Made by a program: the position numbers and the translations under genes
Source of the DNA: DASZTU01 sp035493835
Lineage (GTDB): Bacteria; Pseudomonadota; Alphaproteobacteria; Rhizobiales; Devosiaceae
Direction: 5' to 3'
Length of the DNA stretch: 17,178 bases
NCBI GenBank assembly: GCA_035493835.1
Contig: DATJHO010000073.1
Coordinates: 1 to 17,178, forward strand
The notes under the pieces: generated by a model
What the model was told of the DNA's origin: nothing
What the model saw: the letters and a program-made list of their open reading frames with translations, nothing else
The model's database searches: none
Part shown: piece after piece, positions 7,025 to 13,984 of the stretch
Position numbering within the stretch: position 1 is the first letter of the stretch
Layout: every line of letters starts with the position of its first letter

Positions 7025-8227
7025 TCAGACCTGCCGCTTCAGCTTTTTCAGCAGCGCCTCGCGATCGAGGGCAAAGCCGCTCTCGATCCATAGGCGCTCG
7101 AGCCGCCCCAGTTCGGCACCGATCTCTGGCCCCGGCGTGAAGCCGCGCGCCAACAGATCGCCGCCGTTGATGGGGAACGGCTGGAGCGTCACCCCCGCAA
7201 GCTGATCAAATACGGCCGATTTGCCCGCCTCGGTCCAGCCCGCCAGCACCGCCGCCAATTCAACCCCGTCGGCAAGCGCGGCGGGATAGCGATAGGCTGC
7301 CTCATGAACCCGCAACTCCTCGAGCAAGCGCGCCACCGTCAGAATGTCCTGGGCCCGCGCCATCTCCTCATTGGAGAGGCGCCAGCGTGCCTGCATCTCG
7401 GCTGCGTCTTCGACTGCGAGGATGAGCGCCAGCCGGGCCGGAAAATTCGGCCGCATCACCTTGATCCCATAGGATCGCAACCGGTCCAGCGTCAGGTCAT
7501 CGAACTTGGCGATGCCGGCGTCGCGCATCGTCCGCAGCGTCGTCACCACCTTGGGTAGAGCCAGCAGGCGCCGCATTTCGGCCCCTACCCGCTCGGCGGA
7601 AAGCCCCCCCAGGGTTCCGGCTGCCCGCTGGGCCGCCGCAAGCCCATCGGGGTCGAACCGCTCCCCCCCATGGCTGGCCGAGAAGCGGAAGAAGCGATAG
7701 ACGCGCAGGCGATCCTCGGCGATGCGGCGATCCGGATCACCGATGAAGCGGATGACCGGTTCGGTGAGATCGGCGGCACCCTCCAGCGGATCGAACAGAT
7801 CGCCAAACATGTCCGCGTAAAGCGCGTTGATGGTGAAGTCGCGGCGCTCGGCGTCCCGCGCCCAATCGGTGCCGAACCTTACCACCGCGTGGCGGCCATC
7901 GGTCTCGACATCCTCGCGCAGGGTCGTCACCTCGGCGAGCCGATCGTTGAGTTTCAACGTGACGGTGCCGTGCGCAATGCCAGTGGGATAGGCGGCAACA
8001 CCGCGCCGCTCGGCGCGGGCCATCACTTCCTCGGGCAACAGTTCGGTTGCGAAATCGACCTCGCTGTCATCGCGCGGCACCCCGAGCAGGGTGTCGCGAA
8101 CGATGCCGCCGACCGCCCGAGTTCGCTGCCCCTCGCCATCGAGCAGTGAAAACAGAGCCTGCGTATCGGCATCGGCGAGCCAGGAGGCGCTCTTGAGCCG
8201 TCGCGCCATTTGCCCCCGACTCACCAT
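7025..8227 (-). CDS. cca: CCA tRNA nucleotidyltransferase / poly(A) polymerase family
   Basis: Class II nucleotidyltransferase predicted to add or repair the 3' CCA end of tRNAs. The catalytic head has VGGIVRDTLLG (39-49), the metal-site region DDSEVDFAT (53-61), ERRDFTINALYAD (127-139) and EDRLRVYRFFRFS. The rest is a helical tRNA-binding body; total 400 residues, usual for alphaproteobacterial members. The metal-binding motif reads Glu-Val-Asp where the family normally has Asp-x-Asp, so the first carboxylate is Glu56 (codon GAG). Start: ATG 8227 has GGAG seven bases upstream and overlaps the NUDIX stop by seven bases; ATG 8209 would start closer to homologues (MARRLKSASWL). Overlap suggests co-translation with the upstream nudL-like gene. 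Confidence 0.92.
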   Translation of the reverse strand: MVSRGQMARRLKSASWLADADTQALFSLLDGEGQRTRAVGGIVRDTLLGVPRDDSEVDFATELLPEEVMARAERRGVAAYPTGIAHGTVTLKLNDRLAEVTTLREDVETDGRHAVVRFGTDWARDAERRDFTINALYADMFGDLFDPLEGAADLTEPVIRFIGDPDRRIAEDRLRVYRFFRFSASHGGERFDPDGLAAAQRAAGTLGGLSAERVGAEMRRLLALPKVVTTLRTMRDAGIAKFDDLTLDRLRSYGIKVMRPNFPARLALILAVEDAAEMQARWRLSNEEMARAQDILTVARLLEELRVHEAAYRYPAALADGVELAAVLAGWTEAGKSAVFDQLAGVTLQPFPINGGDLLARGFTPGPEIGAELGRLERLWIESGFALDREALLKKLKRQV

Positions 8228-8853
8228 CGGCGATCTCCGGCCAACGCAAGTTCGTAGAAGCGCCGCGTCAAATTGGCGGTAATGCCCCAAATCCGGTGTC
8301 CCGCATGATCGATCTGCCAAGTGGTGTGTTCGATGCCGCCCCGCCAGATGCGCATGGTGAGGTAGGTCTCGGGCCTCGCCAGCCGTTCGAGCGGCACCTC
8401 GAACACCATTTCGACCTCGCCGGGATTGGGGAGGAACGGGCGCGATGGCCGCACCTCCGCCACGACGGGGGTGATCAGGTAATTGGTGCCGGTGAAATAG
8501 TTCGGCAAAAAGCCGAGGACCCGCGCTTCGGCCGGCAGCATCGCCACTTCCTCGGCCGCCTCGCGCAAGGCCGCGGCCGCAGCATCGGTATCGCTCGCAT
8601 CGATCTTGCCCCCGGGGAAGGCAACCTGGCCGGAATGACTCCGGAGCCCCGCCGACCGCTCGGTATAGAGCACGGAAATTCCGGCAGGGCGATCAACCAG
8701 GGCAATCAGCACCGCCGCCGGAACGGGCGGGCGATTTGGCGGCTCGTCCGGCATCCAATCGGGCGTGAACGAATCCTCCTCGTCCACCGCTTCGGGAAGG
8801 GCGAGCAGCCGCTTGCTGATTCGTGCAATCAGGTCGTCACCGAAGGCCAGCAT
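8221..8853 (-). CDS. NUDIX CoA pyrophosphatase (NudL/YeaB type)
   Basis: Predicted to hydrolyse coenzyme A or its thioesters to 3',5'-ADP and 4'-phosphopantetheine. The UPF0035-type signature LRSHSGQVAFPGGKID occupies residues 70-85 and runs into the NUDIX box, which continues to REAAEEV (97-103) with the metal-binding glutamates present. The 210-residue length is normal for the subgroup. C-terminal segment HRIWGITANLTRRFYEL is also typical. GGGGA lies four bases before the ATG. Its stop overlaps the cca start, an arrangement that suggests an operon of the two. Assignment to the CoA-specific subgroup rests on the signature; the exact substrate is inferred. Confidence 0.9.
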   Translation of the reverse strand: MLAFGDDLIARISKRLLALPEAVDEEDSFTPDWMPDEPPNRPPVPAAVLIALVDRPAGISVLYTERSAGLRSHSGQVAFPGGKIDASDTDAAAAALREAAEEVAMLPAEARVLGFLPNYFTGTNYLITPVVAEVRPSRPFLPNPGEVEMVFEVPLERLARPETYLTMRIWRGGIEHTTWQIDHAGHRIWGITANLTRRFYELALAGDRRW

Positions 8854-8904
8854 GAGTCCCCAGATGCATTCGGAAACAATTAAATGCTACAATCACGACA
8901 AAAT

Positions 8905-8937
8905 GACGCGCCTGCAAGGTTCAATTGCAGGAGCGTC
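8905..8937 (-). terminator. Intrinsic terminator of the GNAT gene
   Basis: GACGC and CCTGCAA (8905-8917, with one unpaired G) are complementary to TTGCAGG and GCGTC (8925-8937), giving 12 pairs with one G/A mismatch and a seven-base loop. On the minus strand the stem is followed by ATTTTGTCG, and it lies about 20 bp past the GNAT stop. This fits a Rho-independent terminator isolating the GNAT gene from the NUDIX-cca operon. The next 40 bp (8868-8904) are notably AT-rich and may hold the promoter of the NUDIX gene. Confidence 0.72.
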
Positions 8938-8958
8938 TATCTGTTTTCACCTAAGTAG

Positions 8959-9522
8959 CTATTGGGCAGCAGCCGGTTTACGGAATGCGGCGATCGGCCC
9001 GCTGAGCGTTGACGCCAGCGCGGGATCGGCCGCGTGGAGCAGCACCCGCTCTGGATCGACTGGGCCGGGGAACTGGATGGCGCCGTGCGTGGTCTTGGCG
9101 AAGCCGAGCGGCCCGTAATAGGGCTCGTCGCCGACCAGTAGCACGAAGCTGCCTTCATTGCGCTCGAGGGCGATGCGGCAGGCCTCATGCACCAGGAGCT
9201 TGCCCGCGCCCTGCCCGCGAAATTTTGGATCGGTCGCCAGCGGGCCTAGCAGATAGCCATTGGTGCCGCCCACGCTGACCGGCGTCATCCATACTGAGGA
9301 TACCGGCACCCCGCCGATCTCGGCAATGAGGCTGAGACTTGTGTCGATGGGGAAGCGCTCACGCACGCGAAACGCGGTGCGGGCGAAACGGCCGGGACCA
9401 AAGGCAAGCGCCTGCAAGTCCTCGACGAATTGATCGTCTTCAGGAGTAGCGAAACGTGCAACGGCTTGGCCGCGTTGGGGAGGCTCCAGCGGGGTGGCGC
9501 TGTTTTCAGATGGCATGATCAT
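8959..9522 (-). CDS. GNAT family N-acetyltransferase (YhbS-like, COG3153 type)
   Basis: Predicted acetyl-CoA dependent acetyltransferase with unknown substrate. The 187-residue sequence has the acetyl-CoA binding motif A, LGPLATDPKFRGQGAGKLLV (92-111), with the RGQGAG pyrophosphate loop. Motif B follows as FVLLVGDEPYYGPLGFAKT, which is characteristic of the YhbS-like group. The N-terminus contains LQALAFGPGRFARTAFRVRE, as in alphaproteobacterial homologues. Two ATGs (9522 and 9516) are possible starts; neither has a strong ribosome site. It is monocistronic: a terminator follows it, and upstream lies a divergent 295-bp spacer shared with the glutathionyl-hydroquinone reductase gene. Confidence 0.88.
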   Translation of the reverse strand: MIMPSENSATPLEPPQRGQAVARFATPEDDQFVEDLQALAFGPGRFARTAFRVRERFPIDTSLSLIAEIGGVPVSSVWMTPVSVGGTNGYLLGPLATDPKFRGQGAGKLLVHEACRIALERNEGSFVLLVGDEPYYGPLGFAKTTHGAIQFPGPVDPERVLLHAADPALASTLSGPIAAFRKPAAAQ

Positions 9523-9560
9523 GTGACGTGTCCCGGTAACAATAGAGAGGACGAACCAAA

Positions 9561-9581
9561 ACGACGAACTAGTGTCGTCGT
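9561..9581. promoter_or_regulatory. Dyad in the divergent GNAT / hydroquinone reductase spacer
   Basis: ACGACGA (9561-9567) and TCGTCGT (9575-9581) form a perfect 7-bp inverted repeat around a seven-base centre containing the palindrome ACTAGT. A second short palindrome, TCACGTGA, follows at 9583-9590. The site is 39 bp upstream of the GNAT start in a divergent spacer, a typical place for a dimeric repressor or activator site. No regulator gene is next to it, and no matching -35/-10 is obvious, so its role is inferred from geometry only. Confidence 0.45.
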
Positions 9582-9786
9582 GTCACGTGAAAAACCTTTG
9601 CCATCCTGGGCGCCTCCACGCCTGAAAGCGGCATTAGCACCATGGGGGTAACGCGTCCAGAAAAACTGCGTATTGATCCCGGTTTTTTCAAGAGACCGTT
9701 CACAGTGAGAGGGATTGGCTTTTTGGTCTCAACCGCTAGCTTGCCGGGGCGCTCGGCATCGCTCCGGGCCGGCAGCGCAGGCAAGA

Positions 9787-9804
9787 CCGCCTCGCACAAG
9801 GCGG
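9787..9804 (+). promoter_or_regulatory. Leader hairpin before the hydroquinone reductase gene
   Basis: CCGCCT (9787-9792) and AGGCGG (9799-9804) form a 6-bp GC-rich stem with a six-base loop. It abuts the Shine-Dalgarno AAAGGA (9805-9810), which lies seven bases before ATG 9818. It could influence ribosome access or mRNA stability, but short GC-rich stems are common by chance in this genome. Confidence 0.3.
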
Positions 9805-9817
9805 AAAGGACAAAACC

Positions 9818-10777
9818 ATGGGACAACTAGTGGACGGCAAGTGGTCGACCGACTGGTACGACACGAAGAAGACCGGGGGCCGGTTCGTCCGTGGGCAGTC
9901 CGGCTTCCGCAACTGGATCACCCCGGACGGCAGCGCGGGCCCCTCCGGCGAAGGTGGCTTTGCCGCCGAGGCCGGGCGCTATCACCTGTACGTGTCCTAC
10001 GCCTGTCCGTGGGCGCACCGCACGTTGATTTTTCGCGCGCTAAAAAACCTCGAAGATCTGGTTTCGGTCTCGGTCACCGACACCAAGATGCCCGACGAGA
10101 CCGGCTGGGGCTTTACCGGCACGAGCGGGTCGACCGGCGATGCGGTTAACCACAAGGACTTTCTCTGGCAGGTCTACGCGCTCGCCGACCCCAGCTACAC
10201 CGGCCGGGTCACCGTGCCTGTGCTTTGGGACAAGAAGCGGCAGGTGATCGTCAACAACGAAAGTTCGGAGATCATCCGCATCCTCAACTCGGCCTTCAAC
10301 GAGCTGACCGGCAATGACGATGACTACTACCCGGAGCCCCTGCGGGAGCAGATCGATGCCATCAACGCCCGCGTCTATGACACGGTGAACAACGGCGTCT
10401 ACAAGGCTGGCTTCGCTACGACGCAAGAGGCCTACGAGGAGGCCTTCAACGTCCTGTTCGACTCGCTCGACTGGATCGAGGGCATCCTTGGCCAGACTGC
10501 CTACCTCGCAGGCGACCAGATTACCGAGGCCGACTGGCGGCTCTTCACCACCCTCGTCCGGTTCGACGCCGTCTATGTCGGCCACTTCAAGTGCAACAAG
10601 CGGCGCATCGCCGATTACCCCAACCTGTCGCACTACCTGAAGGCGCTCTACGAGGTGCCGGGTGTCAAGGAAACGGTCCACTTCGACCACATCAAGACGC
10701 ACTATTATTGGAGCCACGTCTCGATCAACCCGACCCGCATCATCCCTGCCGGGCCGGAGCTGGAGTTCTTGAAGTAG
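9818..10777 (+). CDS. yqjG: Glutathionyl-hydroquinone reductase (Xi-class GST, YqjG/PcpF family)
   Basis: Reduces glutathionyl-hydroquinones to hydroquinone with glutathione, giving GSSG; a cytosolic detoxification or quinone-repair role. The 319-residue length is typical. The thioredoxin-like half has the active-site CPWAHRTL, with catalytic Cys63 at the same number as in E. coli YqjG. The N-terminal GRFVRGQSGFRNWIT, then VPVLWDKKRQVIVNNESSEIIRILN (binding of the glutathione gamma-Glu), and C-terminal ITEADWRLFTTLVRFDAVYVGHFKCN and DHIKTHYYWSHVSINPTRIIPAGP are hallmarks of the family. A clear Shine-Dalgarno AAAGGA precedes the ATG. It is transcribed divergently from the GNAT gene and followed by a palindromic repeat pair. 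Physiological substrate is not indicated by neighbours. Confidence 0.95.
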   Translation: MGQLVDGKWSTDWYDTKKTGGRFVRGQSGFRNWITPDGSAGPSGEGGFAAEAGRYHLYVSYACPWAHRTLIFRALKNLEDLVSVSVTDTKMPDETGWGFTGTSGSTGDAVNHKDFLWQVYALADPSYTGRVTVPVLWDKKRQVIVNNESSEIIRILNSAFNELTGNDDDYYPEPLREQIDAINARVYDTVNNGVYKAGFATTQEAYEEAFNVLFDSLDWIEGILGQTAYLAGDQITEADWRLFTTLVRFDAVYVGHFKCNKRRIADYPNLSHYLKALYEVPGVKETVHFDHIKTHYYWSHVSINPTRIIPAGPELEFLK

Positions 10778-10789
10778 GGCACAGCCAGG

Positions 10790-10867
10790 TTCCCGCGAAG
10801 GCGGGAATCTCTGTTTTCGTGCCCGATGCTTCGGCCCAACAACGGAGATCCCCGCCTTCGCGGGGAT
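10790..10867. repeat. Paired palindromic intergenic repeat, copy 1
   Basis: Two hairpins in inverted orientation. Unit A, TTCCCGC-GAAG-GCGGGAA (10790-10807), is followed by TCTCTGTT. Unit B, ATCCCCGC-CTTC-GCGGGGAT (10848-10867), is preceded by AACGGAG. The flanks ATCTCTGTT and AACGGAGAT are themselves nearly complementary, so the whole element can fold as a long imperfect cruciform. The same unit recurs at 15302-15420. It lies between the convergent hydroquinone reductase and NUDIX genes and may serve as a bidirectional transcript end. The arrangement is REP/BIME-like. Confidence 0.85.
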
Positions 10868-10950
10868 GACACCGGGGACGGGGGCATTGACGGTTTCGCG
10901 GGAATGAAGTGGTGGTATTGGCACTGGGTGGCACAACACGACGTGCGCGC

Positions 10951-11418
10951 TCACCAATGCGCCTCCTTGCCGGCGCCATAAAACACCTCGGCCAGGCGGC
11001 GGCGCGTGCCGTCGCTGGTCTCCGGCGGCAGCGCGTCGAGCGCGAACCAGCCGCACTCGGCGATCTCCAGATCGCCCGTGTACGCCCGGGCCTCCTCGAA
11101 CTCGCGGCAGACAAAGAGCGCCACGTGGTCGCGGTTCGTGGCAAAGTTGTTGAGATAGATGCCGAAGAGTTCCATGCTGCCCGTAACCCGGTAGCCGCTT
11201 TCCTCGGACACCTCGCGCGCCGCCGCCGCCTCGATCGTCTCCCCCGGCTCCACGCCGCCGCCCGGCAAATGCCAGCCCGGCGAATAGGTATGGCGAATGA
11301 GGTAGATGCGATCGCCGTCGATGAGCATGGTCCGGGTCCCGAGCGTCATCCGCCGCTTGAGACCCATGAGATTGAGATAGAGCCGCAAACGACGCCGGTG
11401 CCAGCGATACTTGTCCAT
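10951..11418 (-). CDS. NUDIX hydrolase
   Basis: Predicted Mg-dependent pyrophosphohydrolase of nucleoside-diphosphate-type substrates. The 155-residue protein has a textbook NUDIX box: Gly54, then Glu60 after five residues, then R68-E-V-S-E-E-S-G75 after seven more. N-terminal residues 1-24 (MDKYRWHRRRLRLYLNLMGL) form a basic helix ahead of a domain beginning TLGTRTMLIDGDRIYLIRHTY, a pattern common in alphaproteobacterial NUDIX proteins. A GAGGG site lies six bases before ATG 11418. It is divergent from the metallophosphoesterase gene, 106 bp away. It is unrelated to the CoA-pyrophosphatase signature at 8221-8853. Substrate unknown. Confidence 0.9.
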   Translation of the reverse strand: MDKYRWHRRRLRLYLNLMGLKRRMTLGTRTMLIDGDRIYLIRHTYSPGWHLPGGGVEPGETIEAAAAREVSEESGYRVTGSMELFGIYLNNFATNRDHVALFVCREFEEARAYTGDLEIAECGWFALDALPPETSDGTRRRLAEVFYGAGKEAHW

Positions 11419-11524
11419 TGAATGCCCTCGCGGTAACCGGGTCGAAACAGGGTCCGTGGAATATGCGCGGCCGACAGTAGTTTCGCCACCCTAATGCCAG
11501 ACCGGATAGCGCCTCGCGCCTGTA

Positions 11525-12418
11525 ATGATCACGCTCGCACACCTTTCTGACATTCATCTGGCGCCGCTTCCACCCGTGAGGCCGCGCGAACTCATGAACA
11601 AGCGGCTGACGGGCTACCTCAACTGGCGCCTCAACCGGCATTCCGCGCTCGGCGGCGAAGCATTGGCGGCGCTGGTTTCACACCTTCACGAGCAGGCGCC
11701 CGATTTCACCTGCATCACCGGCGACCTGCTGAACCTGGGACTCGACGACGAAATCACCGCCGCCGGCGAATGGCTGGAGGAGATCGGGCCGCCCGAGCAG
11801 GTCTGCGTTTCGCCCGGCAATCACGATGCCTATCTGCGCGGCACGCTGACCCGCGCCTGCGCCGGCTGGCGCGACTATGTTTCCGGCGAGACTTTGGATG
11901 AGCATCCGTTCCCGTTCGTGCGCCGGGTCGAGGACGTCGCGATCGTCTCCTGTTCGAGCGCCATCGCCACCCCGCCCTTCATCTCCGCCGGCCGGTTCGA
12001 TGCCTCCCAGGCCGCCCGGCTCAGGCGTATTCTCAAGCTGCTGGGCGAGGGCGGCTACTTCCGCGTGGTGATGATCCACCATCCCCCGACCCTCGAGGCA
12101 AAAGGTTTTCGCAAGGGGCTTTGGGGTGCGGAACTCTTTCGCGACGCGATCGCCACCAGCGGGGCGGAAATGGTGCTCCATGGCCACACGCACCGCTCCA
12201 CCATCCACTCCATCCCAGGGCCAAAGGGCGACGTGCCGGTGATCGGCGTCGCCGCAGCCGGCGCAGCCCAGCACAACAAGCCCTCCAGCGATCCGGCCCG
12301 CTACAATCTCTTCCGCATCGAGCGGCTCGGGAATGCCTGGTCGTGCAGCATGGGCGAATTCGGCTTCCAGCGCCTCGGCACGGAAATCACTCTTCGCCTG
12401 CAGGTGCGGATTTATTGA
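11525..12418 (+). CDS. Calcineurin-like metallophosphoesterase
   Basis: Predicted dinuclear-metal phosphoesterase. All class motifs are present in the 297 residues: D9-x-H11 (HLSDIHL), GD at 66-67 (ITGDLLN), GNHD at 98-101, the His pair 185-186 (MIHHPP), and GHTHR at 220-224. This is the cyclic-nucleotide phosphodiesterase / CpdA-like or Icc-like arrangement, but the substrate cannot be assigned. ATG 11525 yields the usual start with the DxH motif near the N-terminus; there is no clear Shine-Dalgarno. It lies upstream of murL on the same strand, separated by a 234-bp repeat-bearing gap, so functional association with murL-murD2 is possible but not shown. Confidence 0.92.
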   Translation: MITLAHLSDIHLAPLPPVRPRELMNKRLTGYLNWRLNRHSALGGEALAALVSHLHEQAPDFTCITGDLLNLGLDDEITAAGEWLEEIGPPEQVCVSPGNHDAYLRGTLTRACAGWRDYVSGETLDEHPFPFVRRVEDVAIVSCSSAIATPPFISAGRFDASQAARLRRILKLLGEGGYFRVVMIHHPPTLEAKGFRKGLWGAELFRDAIATSGAEMVLHGHTHRSTIHSIPGPKGDVPVIGVAAAGAAQHNKPSSDPARYNLFRIERLGNAWSCSMGEFGFQRLGTEITLRLQVRIY

Positions 12419-12430
12419 GCTTCGAGGCAG

Positions 12431-12562
12431 AACACCCCCTCCCCAACCCTCCCCGCAAGGGGGGAGGGTGTCCGGCTTAGCTTGGGTCCAATCCGGTGTT
12501 TTGCCACCGGCACTGACGCCACCCTCCCCTTGCGGGGAGGGTTGCGGAGGGGGGAGGCAACA
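12431..12562. repeat. Paired GC-rich inverted repeat element between the phosphoesterase gene and murL
   Basis: Unit 1 (12431-12472) contains CCCTCCCCGCAAGGGGGGAG and unit 2 (12518-12562) contains its near reverse complement CCCTCCCCTTGCGGGGAGGG with the same flanking CAACCCTCC / GGAGGGG tracts. Each unit is itself a hairpin, and a third stem, CCGGTG (12493-12498) with CACCGG (12505-12510), lies between them. This is a second repeat family, distinct from the one at 10790-10867. It could end transcripts of the phosphoesterase gene or act as a mobile non-coding repeat. Confidence 0.8.
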
Positions 12563-12652
12563 CACTCGCCCCTCATGTCCGCCGCCGGTTCCCAAACCGC
12601 CCCGAACGCCCTATTTCTAGGGTGCCCCGCGACTCACGCCGTCAGAGCCAAC

Positions 12653-13984
12653 ATGAGCGTTTCGACTTTCCACATCGACAGTCCGGCGTTCGACGCAACC
12701 GGCGGCATCGCCCGGTTCGCCTACCGGCTGGGTGAATTGCAGTTCGTTGAAACGCTGCAGTTTCCAGAGTTATCCGTTAAGGAAGCGGTGAACCTGCCTG
12801 CCTTCCGGAAACTGCTCGACCTCACCGCGTTCGTGCTCGGCGTCAGCTATTTCAAGCTCCTGGCCCCGTTTCGCATCGAGGCGCCCGAGCTTCCCCTCAC
12901 CGAGGCGGAGCGCAGCTTCGTTCTCGACGTCTACGAAAACGGCCTCGGCGAGTTCTATGCCCGTAACGATTTGAAGCGCTTCGGCCGGCTTGCCGTGACG
13001 GCGCCCGACGACACGGCACCGCCCGCCTCCCCCCTCCCCCTGCCCGATCGCGCGCTGCTGCCGATCGGCGGCGGCAAGGACTCCTTGGTCTCGGTCGAGC
13101 TGCTGGGACAGGCCGGCATCGGCTTCACGCCGTTTGCAGTGAACCCAAAAGGGCCGATCCTCACCTCGATCGAAAAGATCGAGCGGCCACCGCTCTACGT
13201 CACCCGCACGCTCGATGCCGAAATGATCCTCCTCGGTCAGCAGCCCGGTTTTTACAACGGCCACGTCCCCTCGACGGCGATCAATTCGATGATCGCCGCG
13301 CTGTGCGCGGTGCTCTTTGGTTACAACAGTATCGTGCTCTCCAACGAGCGCTCGGCCAGCGAGGGCAATGTCGCTTTCGACGGCCGCGAGGCGAACCACC
13401 AATATTCGAAATCGCTGGAGTTCGAAGCCCGGATCGCTGCGGTGCTCGCGTCGGCGACCGGCGGCGGCCTCGGCTATTTCTCTCTTCTGCGCCCCTATTC
13501 CGAGGCGAAGATCGCCAAACTCTTTGCGCGCGAAACCCGCTTCGACCGCGTGTTTTCGAGCTGCAACCGCAATTTCCGGCTTTCCGGCCATGACGGCCCG
13601 CTCTGGTGCGGGGAATGCCCCAAATGCCATTTTGTGTTTTTGATCTTCGCGCCAGTGATGGCAAAGGATCGGCTCATCGGCATTTTTGGCGCCGACCTGC
13701 TGGATAACCCGCATCATGAGGGTTCCTATCGCGAGCTGACCGGCCTTGCCGGGCAAAAGCCGTGGGAGTGCGTCGGGGAAATCCTCGAAGCCGCCGCCTG
13801 CCTCTACGAACTGACGAAGCGCGCCGAATGGGCGGATGCCGCGATTGTTTCGAGACTAAAACCCGAGCTCATCGAGCAGTACGGTGCTGACCGGCTCGAG
13901 CAGGCGGTCGACGAGCTCATGACCGACAGCGCCGAACACCATATCCCCGCCGACATTGAGACGAGGCTTGCGCATGCGTTTTGA
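12653..13984 (+). CDS. murL: UDP-MurNAc-L-Ala-L-Glu epimerase MurL
   Basis: Predicted to invert the terminal L-Glu of UDP-MurNAc-L-Ala-L-Glu to D-Glu in an ATP- and Mg-dependent reaction, in the cytosolic stage of peptidoglycan synthesis. The 443-residue length fits MurL of Xanthomonas. Signature stretches are LLPIGGGKDSLVSVELL (with GGGKDS at 139-144, a PP-loop-like ATP site), SNERSASEGNVAFDG (230-244), NHQYSKSLEFE (248-258), SSCNRNFRL (302-310) and WCGECPKCHFVFLIFAP (318-334), with Cys304, 319, 322 and 325. ATG 12653 gives a family-like N-terminus; an in-frame ATG at 12575 would add 26 unlikely residues inside repeat-adjacent DNA. The 3' end overlaps murD2 by 11 bp. Identification is by recalled family motifs, not by a search. 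Confidence 0.88.
   Translation: MSVSTFHIDSPAFDATGGIARFAYRLGELQFVETLQFPELSVKEAVNLPAFRKLLDLTAFVLGVSYFKLLAPFRIEAPELPLTEAERSFVLDVYENGLGEFYARNDLKRFGRLAVTAPDDTAPPASPLPLPDRALLPIGGGKDSLVSVELLGQAGIGFTPFAVNPKGPILTSIEKIERPPLYVTRTLDAEMILLGQQPGFYNGHVPSTAINSMIAALCAVLFGYNSIVLSNERSASEGNVAFDGREANHQYSKSLEFEARIAAVLASATGGGLGYFSLLRPYSEAKIAKLFARETRFDRVFSSCNRNFRLSGHDGPLWCGECPKCHFVFLIFAPVMAKDRLIGIFGADLLDNPHHEGSYRELTGLAGQKPWECVGEILEAAACLYELTKRAEWADAAIVSRLKPELIEQYGADRLEQAVDELMTDSAEHHIPADIETRLAHAF

Noticed and set aside
9692..9730. GAGACC ... GGTCTC inverted repeat upstream of the hydroquinone reductase gene
   Set aside because: Only 6 bp per arm with a 27-base loop; expected by chance in a spacer of this size.
10040..11641. 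Long minus-strand open frame (533 codons) antisense to the hydroquinone reductase gene and running through the NUDIX region
   Set aside because: It overlaps two well-supported genes in other frames, spans palindromic repeats, and shows no domain. GC-rich codon usage produces such open frames.
12770..13756. Minus-strand open frame of 328 codons inside murL
   Set aside because: Shadow of murL, whose motifs and overlap with murD2 are clear.
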